Shown here one piece after another: positions 55,084-64,000 of a stretch of 64,000 bases of DNA. Below the pieces are notes generated by a model. That model did not search any database, was not told the DNA's origin, and saw only the letters and a program-made list of their open reading frames with translations. The DNA is from CAYOZN01 sp964408455 (GTDB lineage: Bacteria; Planctomycetota; Phycisphaerae; UBA1845; UTPLA1), in assembly GCA_964408455.1 (NCBI GenBank), contig CAYOZN010000019.1:40556-104555 (forward strand), written 5' to 3'. Within the stretch, counting starts at the first letter, position 1, and every line of letters begins with the position of its first letter. Position numbers and translations under genes: made by a program.

Positions 55084-55415
55084 GTGCAGCCTCTGCGATG
55101 TTCGGGGGGATTGGATTTCCATCGTGCGGCCCTGTGAAGACAACGAAACCTCCGGCGCAACAGTATGACGCAAGAGCGAACCGCAGGCAATTATCGGAAC
55201 GCGGAAGACCCTCGACTTGGCGCGGCCTGCGGGAGAAAAACCCGCCCGTGCACCGCCGGATGCGGTGCACGGGTCGAGGAGAACCCGAGAGAATAGGCCG
55301 GTCGGCCATTGCTGGGGCCGAGGCCTGCTGGCTATCATCGTGGATGACTGAGTGAATAATCACAGCTGCATGTCGCCGCCGTGGCCGGCGGTCACATTTT
55401 GCAAGGGAGGTGTGC
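55084..55415. other. 332-base intergenic region between degP-like and ferritin genes
   Basis: The divergent promoters of the protease and ferritin genes must lie here. A perfect hairpin is present at 55241-55273. No other gene, repeat or clear promoter pair was recognised. Confidence 0.4.
55241..55273 (-). terminator. Terminator-like hairpin upstream of the degP-like gene
   Basis: CCCGTGCACCGC (55245-55256) pairs perfectly with GCGGTGCACGGG (55262-55273), with a 5-base loop. On the minus strand it is followed by CGGG then TTTTT (complement of 55236-55240), a U-tail. It lies about 160 bases before the protease start codon with no minus-strand gene before it, so it may act as a leader attenuator rather than an end-of-gene terminator. 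Confidence 0.55.
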
Positions 55416-55922
55416 ATGATTATTTCGAAAAAAATGAACGATGCGCTGAATCAGCAGATTCGAAACGAACTGAACGCGTCGTTCAGCTACCTGGCCATGG
55501 CCTTCGAATTCGACCAGATGGGTCTCAAGGTCTTCTGCGAGCGGTTCACGAAGCAGTCGGATGAAGAGCGCGGCCATGCGATGAAGATCGCAAAGTACAT
55601 CCTCGAAGTGGGAGGGCACGCGCATCTCAGCGGCGTTGACGAGCCCAAGGAGAACTACGGCAGCGCCGAGGCCATGGTGCAGGCGGCGCTCGACAGCGAG
55701 TTAACGGTCACCAAACAGATTAGCGGCCTCGTGGATCTCGCCGAAGAGGAGAAGGATCACGTCACGCGTGCATTCCTGAAGTGGTTCCTGGACGAGCAGG
55801 TTGAGGAAGTGTCCACCATGTCCGACCTGCTCCAGATCGTGAAATTGGCCGGGCCGGACAATCTGTTCCTGGTCGAGACGCGGCTGGAAAAGATGATGCC
55901 CGTGGAGGAGTCCGAAGAATAG
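55416..55922 (+). CDS. ftnA: Ferritin
   Basis: The 168-residue iron-storage protein forms a 24-subunit shell that oxidises and stores iron in the cytoplasm. Ferroxidase ligands are visible in RNELNASFSYLAMAFEF, SDEERGHAMKIAKYI and the later LAEEEKDHVTRAFLKWFLDEQVEE. AGGGAGG lies five bases before ATG 55416; a GTG two codons upstream is also possible. No Fur box was recognised. The gene stands alone. Confidence 0.93.
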   Translation: MIISKKMNDALNQQIRNELNASFSYLAMAFEFDQMGLKVFCERFTKQSDEERGHAMKIAKYILEVGGHAHLSGVDEPKENYGSAEAMVQAALDSELTVTKQISGLVDLAEEEKDHVTRAFLKWFLDEQVEEVSTMSDLLQIVKLAGPDNLFLVETRLEKMMPVEESEE

Positions 55923-56372
55923 GATTTCGCGTCGCGGAACTTCACGCATTGTCTCCGCATACCGATTCAGGCGTCGCGAATTATCACTCTAACCCACCCG
56001 GTTTCTGACGCGTTCGAGACCTTCCGGTGGGACGATTCAACGCTCCGGCCGCCGACGCTCGATTGCTCTGCTCCGATCTCGACGAGCGGCTCGTCGCGCC
56101 AGCTTCCGCGACGCTGGTCGAGGTTGGCAAACCGGCGAGTTACCAGCGGCGAGGGCGCGGAAAACCACGTGTTGTGAATTGTCCGGCGCAAAGGCCGTCG
56201 CATTTCCCGCGTGGTTGCGTTGAAAAGCAGTTGCAAATCGAACACCGCGCATTATCCTGACGTAGTTGATAATCGAGTGAAGGTCCGCCCGGTTCTGGTG
56301 CGCGCCTCGCGCTACAAGTCCAGCCTCGCCCTGCGAAGGGAATTCGCAGCCCCGCAAATCAGGGATGATGCC
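55923..56372. other. 450-base intergenic region
   Basis: The region lies between ferritin and the membrane-protein gene on the same strand. A few short open frames have no ribosome binding site or protein-like composition. A GATAAT hexamer at 56268-56273 could be a -10 element without a clear -35. I see nothing else in it. Confidence 0.4.
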
Positions 56373-57362
56373 ATGCGAAACCGACGAAGCCTCTTTGAAG
56401 TCATGAACAAAACGCCGGAAGCCCAGCAGCCGGTCGTCCGGTCAAATCCGCTGCTCTTTTGGCGCCAGAAAAAAAAGCAGACGAATGGTTTCGTGCCGAT
56501 GGTGGCAGAGCCGTTGACGGAAGAAGAAGCCAGTGCCGAACTCGCCGCGCGACAGGCTGCCATGGAAGAGGCCGAACGCGCGCGACACGAAAAGCAGCAG
56601 GCCAAACTCGCGCGAAAGGCAGCCCGCAAGGCGGAGCGCGACGCTGCACGGCGGATCGCCGAAGAACTGGCTATTGCAAAGCGCGGAAATTCGGATGCCG
56701 ATCCGATTTTTCGCGTGACGATGGGGCGAATCGCATTGAACCTCAGCACGGCGGCCTCGATCGTGGTCGGTGCGTCGATCTGCATCGGTCTGGTCGGCGC
56801 TTACGCCGCAGGCGTGCGAGTCGGGGCCTCGGGTCGGACCGACCCGGTGAAGGTCGCCGCCCTCAATAGCAAGGCCGCCGATGGTCCGGCCGGGGATGAG
56901 CGTTCCAGTTTGGCGGCGCTCAATGGGAACGACCGCCGCGTGCGGATTTCGCCACCGGCCAAGGCCGGAGCCCCGGAGGTTCAGGCCAACGCACCCATGG
57001 AGATCGAGACGTCTCCGCCGGCGCCCGCGGACGATCCGGCGAATTATAACTATCTGGAAATACAGTGGTTCGGCGTGACACGCGACAAGAGCAGCAAGCA
57101 GCTCCTGGCCGAACTGGAGGATGTGCGGCGGTTTCTGCGAGAAAAGGGCATCGAGACATTTGCCCGCAAGCACCCGAGTGGGTACCTGCTTTTCAGCGCC
57201 GATGCATTCCCCACCGCACCCGAATTTCGCAAGGAAAAAGAGGATTTCCGCCGGCGGATCGCGGGCTTTGGCCGCGAGTACCGGCAACAGGGCGGACTTT
57301 ACGACTGGAAGGACTGCTACTTTGTGAGTTATAACAGGGCGGTTTCCGGACAGCCGATTTAG
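56373..57362 (+). CDS. Single-pass membrane protein with charged helical arm
   Basis: The 329-residue product starts at ATG 56373, with AGGGA eight bases upstream. Residues about 45-105 are a highly charged, Ala/Glu/Arg-rich region likely to form a coiled coil (EEEASAELAARQAAMEEAER onward). A transmembrane helix follows near 122-146 (LSTAASIVVGASICIGLVGA). The external part has a Pro/Ala linker and a C-terminal alpha/beta domain (NYLEIQWFGVTRDKSSKQLL, GIETFARKHPSGYLLFSADA), perhaps SPOR-like. I do not recognise the family. It precedes the small basic protein gene by 21 bases. Confidence 0.65.
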   Translation: MRNRRSLFEVMNKTPEAQQPVVRSNPLLFWRQKKKQTNGFVPMVAEPLTEEEASAELAARQAAMEEAERARHEKQQAKLARKAARKAERDAARRIAEELAIAKRGNSDADPIFRVTMGRIALNLSTAASIVVGASICIGLVGAYAAGVRVGASGRTDPVKVAALNSKAADGPAGDERSSLAALNGNDRRVRISPPAKAGAPEVQANAPMEIETSPPAPADDPANYNYLEIQWFGVTRDKSSKQLLAELEDVRRFLREKGIETFARKHPSGYLLFSADAFPTAPEFRKEKEDFRRRIAGFGREYRQQGGLYDWKDCYFVSYNRAVSGQPI

Positions 57363-57383
57363 CCGACTGGAGGTTTTGCACCC

Positions 57384-57623
57384 ATGTCCATGGACCGTTC
57401 GTTGAAGATCAAGGGCTCGTTGCAGCGACACCGCAACGTGCTCAACCGCGCCGAGCGCATCAACAAGCTCGCCGAGCAGGAAAAATTCGATCTCGAGAAG
57501 GATTGCCCGACCGGCCTGCCCAAGGTGCCACACCGCAAGGTGACCGTTGGCGGCAAGTCCAAGAAGAAGGGACCTGAAGGCGAAGAGGGGGCCGCCGCCG
57601 CCGGCGCTGCCGCCAAGAAGTAG
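57384..57623 (+). CDS. PVC small basic protein (TIGR04137-like)
   Basis: The 79-residue basic protein contains MSMDRSLKIKGSLQRHRNVL then NRAERINKLAEQEKFD and GLPKVPHRKV. This matches the small basic protein family known only from Planctomycetes, Verrucomicrobia and Chlamydiae. Function is unknown; its basic charge suggests ribosome or nucleic-acid contact. The C-terminus is an Ala/Lys tail. The gene supports the PVC assignment of the contig. GGAGG lies in the region before the start. Confidence 0.9.
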   Translation: MSMDRSLKIKGSLQRHRNVLNRAERINKLAEQEKFDLEKDCPTGLPKVPHRKVTVGGKSKKKGPEGEEGAAAAGAAAKK

Positions 57624-57708
57624 CCGCGCCCCGGCCGGTGCGTGCCCGGCCGCCGTTCAGCTGCGTCAAAGCCGCGTCATTTCGTCCGCCTCGCCCGATT
57701 GATTCGTG

Positions 57709-58827
57709 ATGAACATCGAATCGCTCCTTTCGGATCGGTGCAGACAGGTCGAGTTCTCCGGCATCCGCAAGTACTTCGACCTGGCCGCGCGGATGAAGGA
57801 CCCGTGCGACTTGTCGATCGGCCAGCCGGATTACGACGCACCGGCGGACGTGCGCGAAGCAGCCATTCAGGCCATTCGCGAGGGCCGCAATCGCTACACG
57901 CCCAGTGCCGGCATTCCGGCACTACGGGAACGGCTGGCGGCCGAGCTGCGCGACGCCTACGGCGTTACATCGCCGGTCCTTATTGTGTCCGGCGTCTCGG
58001 GCGGCCTGGTGCTCGCGCTGATGGCGACGGTCAATCCCGGTGACGAAGTCGTCTTTCTCGATCCCTACTTCGTTTCCTACTGGCAACTGGTGAAACTGTG
58101 CGGCGGCACTCCGGTGCCGGTCTCGTCCTATCCGGATTTCCGCTTCAAGCCCGACGGCGTCGAGGCGGCGATTACGCGACGCACCAGGGCGCTGATCGTC
58201 AACTCCCCCGGCAATCCGACCGGCGCAGTCTATTCGCGCGAGGACATGGCCGCGGCAGCCGAGATCGCGCGACGGCACGATCTGCTGCTCATAACCGACG
58301 AGATCTACGACCGCCTTTCCTACGACGCGCCGAGTCCCTGCCCGTTGCCGATGGCGCCGGAGCATACGTTGCTGCTGCGCGGGTTCGGCAAGACATACGG
58401 CGTGACCGGTTGGCGCATGGGATATGCCGCGGGTCCCGAACGGCTGATTGCGGAGATGACGAAGCTCCAGCAGTACACCTTCGTTTGCGCGCCTTCAATG
58501 GCGCAGCACGCCTGCCTGGCCGCCATCGACAGCGACGTATCGCATCACTTTCGCGAATACCGCCGGAAGCGCGATCTGGTTTGCGACCTCTTGTCGAGGC
58601 GCTTCGAGATCGTGCGTCCGGGCGGTGGCTTCTACGTGTTTCCCAGGGCGCCGGACCGCTTTCCGAGCGCGACGGCATTTGCCGACGCGGCGGCCGAGCA
58701 GGAGGTGCTGATTATCCCGGGTTGCATCTTCTCCTCGAAGGATACGCACTTTCGCGTGAGCTATGCCGCCACGGATGAGATGTTGCGGCGGGGCTGCGAC
58801 ACGCTGTGCCGACTGGCGGCGGGCTGA
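57709..58827 (+). CDS. Class I/II pyridoxal-phosphate aminotransferase
   Basis: The 372-residue enzyme has the usual features of aspartate-aminotransferase-like proteins: SIGQPDYDAP near the start, YTPSAGIPALRERLA, the NSPGNPTGAVY motif (165-175), TDEIYDRLSYD, and the PLP-binding Lys228 in GFGKTYGVTGWRMGY. A conserved Arg lies in FRVSYAA near the end. It moves an amino group between an amino acid and a 2-oxo acid; the substrate cannot be told from sequence. A GTG directly precedes the ATG and is an alternative start. Confidence 0.9.
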   Translation: MNIESLLSDRCRQVEFSGIRKYFDLAARMKDPCDLSIGQPDYDAPADVREAAIQAIREGRNRYTPSAGIPALRERLAAELRDAYGVTSPVLIVSGVSGGLVLALMATVNPGDEVVFLDPYFVSYWQLVKLCGGTPVPVSSYPDFRFKPDGVEAAITRRTRALIVNSPGNPTGAVYSREDMAAAAEIARRHDLLLITDEIYDRLSYDAPSPCPLPMAPEHTLLLRGFGKTYGVTGWRMGYAAGPERLIAEMTKLQQYTFVCAPSMAQHACLAAIDSDVSHHFREYRRKRDLVCDLLSRRFEIVRPGGGFYVFPRAPDRFPSATAFADAAAEQEVLIIPGCIFSSKDTHFRVSYAATDEMLRRGCDTLCRLAAG

Positions 58828-58983
58828 CGATCTTCAGGAGATTGCGCCTGAGTAAAATCGATATTAACGGATTGTTAGATTTCGCTAAGCAAGCTGTCAT
58901 GGACCCGTTTGACCGGTCGGCTGCGCATTCATAGAGTCGATTGTCGAAAAGGGGCCGGTCCGAGGGGCGAAAAAGGCGCTGGC

Positions 58984-59931
58984 GTGCCGCGACTGAGCAA
59001 CTGCCACAACACCCATGTCTCCCCTTGGAGGACTGCCGCGCTCCAGCCGGCAGCTTGGTTGCTTGTCGTTCTCGCCGGCTGTGATCCAGCCATTCAGGGC
59101 CAGGGACAGGCGGTCGCCCCTGCATCATCGAGTAACGAAGCGCCACGCTCGAACAGAAACGCCGGACCGGCATCGGTTTTTGAGCGGCCGGCCGAGCGGC
59201 TGTTGATCGAGTTTCTGGTCTATCGCGTTTGGGCCCGACCCGGCACGTTCTCCGCGCGATCGGAGCCATGGACGCTCGCAACGGGCGAGGCGCCGGCCGC
59301 CGAGGAGGCACTACGGCTGGCCGCCAATGGGTTTCGACTGGCGGTAGGGAGGGGTTCCGACCGTTCCGCATTGCAGCGCTTCCTCGAATCGATCGAGGAC
59401 CGCAAGGTCGCGGAAGATCGCACGACGCCGGACGATCGCCGTGCGCTGGAGATTGAGCTCGGTGCAGGCCCTGCCGTCAGCACGTTGTTCTTTTATGCCC
59501 CGGATGGAAGCCTGTCCGGCCGGGACTTTGACTCGCCCAAGGGCATCTTGCGGCTGAATTACGAACTTCATGCGCTGAACCTTCGCGAGATGGTGCTCCG
59601 GGCCGTGCCGGAGATCGAAGAGCCACCGGGACCCGTGAAATGGGTCATTGGCGACGACGGCACGGCGCGCGAGGTGCCGCAGGAGCGAAGGATGACCTTC
59701 GAGGAATTCGCCGTAAAGGTCAAACTCCCTGAGAATGGATTTCTCATGATTGGCCCCACCGATGCGGTGCACGACATGCCCCTGCTGGGGCGGGCGTTCT
59801 TCGTGGATTACGGCGGAAAACCCGAAGGCATTGAGAGCGAATTGCGCGAGAGTCTTTACATCATCAGTCCCGTAATCCGATCTTCCTCCGAGGCGCAAGG
59901 CATTCTGCCCGCGAGTGGGGCGAGCCGATAG
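58984..59931 (+). CDS. Hypothetical lipoprotein
   Basis: The 315-residue product probably starts at GTG 58984, after AAAAAGG. It has a short signal region and the lipobox VVLAGC, then a disordered Ser/Ala/Asn-rich stretch. The folded part (LLIEFLVYRVWARPGTFS, LAANGFRLAVGRGSDRSAL, RMTFEEFAVKVKLPENGFLM, FFVDYGGKPEGIESELRESL) has no family I recognise. The PAS kinase gene follows 18 bases later, so the two may form an operon, and the lipoprotein could report on the envelope. Confidence 0.6.
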   Translation: MPRLSNCHNTHVSPWRTAALQPAAWLLVVLAGCDPAIQGQGQAVAPASSSNEAPRSNRNAGPASVFERPAERLLIEFLVYRVWARPGTFSARSEPWTLATGEAPAAEEALRLAANGFRLAVGRGSDRSALQRFLESIEDRKVAEDRTTPDDRRALEIELGAGPAVSTLFFYAPDGSLSGRDFDSPKGILRLNYELHALNLREMVLRAVPEIEEPPGPVKWVIGDDGTAREVPQERRMTFEEFAVKVKLPENGFLMIGPTDAVHDMPLLGRAFFVDYGGKPEGIESELRESLYIISPVIRSSSEAQGILPASGASR

Positions 59932-59949
59932 GCCGCGTTGAGGCGTTAC

Positions 59950-61062
59950 ATGCAGCAGCACGGTGACGACTACTACCGGGCGTTGTGCGAGGGGCTGGGC
60001 TTCGTATCCATCGCGATGAACAGGGATTATCGCGTCGTTTTCTGGAACGCCGAAGCGGAAACACAGTTCCAGCGGCCAGCGGCCCAGGCGATAGGTACCT
60101 CATTCCTGGAGTATTTCAGCCCGGACGACGTGGAGATGGTGCGTTCGACGGCGGCGGGGGTCTTTGAAAGCGGGCAATCTGCGGAAGTGGAAGTCAAATA
60201 CCCCGGCGATCGGCGCGAGCCGAAGACCCTGGTCCTGATCCTCTCACCTATTCGCGACAATCTGGGCAACGTGTTTGGCCTGTCCGCCAGCATGCGTGAC
60301 ATCTCGGAGCGACGCCGGCTTGCCCACGAATCGGCCGAGACGCGCCGCATTGCTGCCCTCGGGCGCATGTCCGGCGGCGTGGCGCACCACTTCAACAACA
60401 TCCTCGGCGGCATGCTGACCAGCATCGATTACGTGTTGGCCAGCGACAGCCCGCGGGAGCTGCGCCGAACGCTCCGGATGATCGCCCAGGCAATCGGGCG
60501 GGCGACGCGGATTACGAATCAACTCGCCGCGTTTGCGGAATCCGAGAACCAGGACGTCGAGTGGATGGAACTGTCGGCCATCGTGAATCGCAGCCTCGAG
60601 CGGCTCTCGAACAAGGCCCGCCTGCGCGGGATCGAGCTCAAGAGCGAAGTGGTGCCCGTCGGCCGCGAGCCCTTCGAAGCCCAGCGGGTGACGACGGTGA
60701 TCGAGAGCCTTGCCCAGAATGCCCTGGACGCCATGGCCGCTGGCGGCGTCCTGACGATCCGGCTGACGCCCCAGGGCGAATTCGCATGCATCGAGATCAC
60801 CGACACCGGATGCGGCATCCCGGATGACCTGAAAATCCACCTCTTCGAGCCGTTTTTTACGACGAAGGGGGCGAGTTCGGGCAGCGACGAGGAGAACATC
60901 GGCCTGGGGCTGGCCGCCGTCCACGGGATCGTCACGGAAATGGGCGGCACGATCGACCTGGATTCGCGGGCGGGCGAGGGCACCCAGGTGACGGTGCTGT
61001 TGCCGTTGCGGCGCAAGGACGGGACAAATCGGGACGCGGCCCGGCCGTCGCAGGGCGGCTGA
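59950..61062 (+). CDS. PAS-domain sensor histidine kinase (NtrB-like)
   Basis: The 370-residue cytoplasmic product has a PAS domain at about 8-120 (FVSIAMNRDYRVVFWNAEAE, ASMRDISERRRL). A HisKA-like domain carries the H box GVAHHFNNILGGM, a form common in NtrB-type kinases. The ATPase domain has the N box (SLAQNALDAMA), G1 (DTGCGIP), F (FEPFFTTK) and G2 (GLGLAAVHGIV) motifs. No membrane helix is seen. A TTG at 59938 is an alternative start. No response regulator is adjacent. Confidence 0.87.
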   Translation: MQQHGDDYYRALCEGLGFVSIAMNRDYRVVFWNAEAETQFQRPAAQAIGTSFLEYFSPDDVEMVRSTAAGVFESGQSAEVEVKYPGDRREPKTLVLILSPIRDNLGNVFGLSASMRDISERRRLAHESAETRRIAALGRMSGGVAHHFNNILGGMLTSIDYVLASDSPRELRRTLRMIAQAIGRATRITNQLAAFAESENQDVEWMELSAIVNRSLERLSNKARLRGIELKSEVVPVGREPFEAQRVTTVIESLAQNALDAMAAGGVLTIRLTPQGEFACIEITDTGCGIPDDLKIHLFEPFFTTKGASSGSDEENIGLGLAAVHGIVTEMGGTIDLDSRAGEGTQVTVLLPLRRKDGTNRDAARPSQGG

Positions 61063-61422
61063 AAAATAGTTTACGAATGGGCTGGCGTCGTTTTTTTTCG
61101 GGCTTATAATGCCGAGTTTCGCCACGCGTGCGGGACCAGGCCGGCCCCGGTGGGACGAACCGGCCTTTAATAGATGGCTCGCGCGGCGGATAGTCCCGTT
61201 GGACGATCGCTAGACCCTCACCTTTTTCCGTCATTGGTCGAATTGAAGCTGACGTACTTTTGTCGCGGCAAAGTTGGCGGCGCGGCTGCGCAGCGAAATG
61301 CTCAATGCGTTTTGCGGGTGCTGTCCTGCGCCATGGTGCCGTACGCACGTCACTGACATGATGAACCCTGCCCGGCCGGGGCGGCATTTGCCGCCGCGGC
61401 GCAGGACATCCGGGAGCCGAAG
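61063..61422. other. 360-base rpoB upstream region
   Basis: The region contains a consensus-like -10 hexamer TATAAT at 61105-61110 and a weak hairpin (AGGCCGG 61138-61144 with CCGGCCT 61160-61166, followed by TT). No rplJ or rplL gene is present. A short open frame at 61174-61356 has no support. Confidence 0.45.

Positions 61423-64000
<2,578 letters not shown>

Noticed and set aside
61174..61356. A 60-codon frame in the rpoB leader
   Set aside because: No ribosome binding site and no homology; it lies in the expected untranslated region.

Overview
The window is a gene-dense, high-GC stretch of bacterial chromosome. Several things point to Planctomycetota, probably a Phycisphaerae-like lineage (the class is inference). 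There is a small basic protein of the PVC-superphylum type at 57384-57623. There are very large secreted proteins with FG-GAP, thrombospondin type 3 and PKD repeats and Cys-rich modules, a PEP-CTERM protein, and a helix-turn-helix/receiver fusion regulator. No tRNA, rRNA, CRISPR array, prophage or insertion sequence was found. The ends cut an RNase HII-like gene (left) and rpoB (right; 859 codons present, open to the edge).

Layout. 1-7239: RNase HII-like tail, an outer-membrane beta-barrel gene followed by an unlisted 36-residue membrane peptide, an Mpo1-like protein, and a 1539-residue FG-GAP lipoprotein with a clear terminator. 7788-18068: a B12-binding radical SAM protein, a 2187-residue M6-like metallopeptidase carrying a very large insertion, and a Cys-rich secreted protein preceded by 9-bp tandem repeats. 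18240-24879: housekeeping genes trxB, purB-pyrE (ATGA-coupled), rnc and truD, plus a gluzincin-like lipoprotein. 25109-31145: an endonuclease/exonuclease/phosphatase-fold lipoprotein, a graveyard of two gene remnants (one a copy of the last 41 codons of truD), a coupled pair of unknown envelope genes, and an orphan DNA adenine methyltransferase divergent from mnmG.

33541-37285 is a signalling cassette: an HTH-receiver protein, an HDOD histidine kinase and a degenerate pseudo-receiver. It is followed by a metallophosphoesterase and prfB, which has a programmed +1 frameshift site. 40319-45942 looks like an envelope polysaccharide locus: a protein with two lipopolysaccharide-kinase-like domains, a HEAT-repeat membrane protein, and an SGNH protein overlapping an AlgI-like MBOAT O-acyltransferase. 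46029-50931: asd, a two-gene unit ending in a PIN-domain nuclease, a condensation-fold acyltransferase, a PEP-CTERM protein and a TM2 protein. 51076-55083: a DegP-type protease and a related PDZ protein that ends in a GspG-like domain. 55416-61062: ferritin, a membrane protein, the small basic protein, an aminotransferase, a lipoprotein and a PAS histidine kinase. Then comes rpoB, not immediately preceded by rplJ-rplL.

The most unusual items are the split M6-like peptidase, the truD-tail duplication beside a frameshifted remnant, the PDZ/GspG fusion, the unknown-PIN pair and the TTGA-coupled envelope pair. None is proved to be a new system. All product names come from reading the sequence, without database searches.
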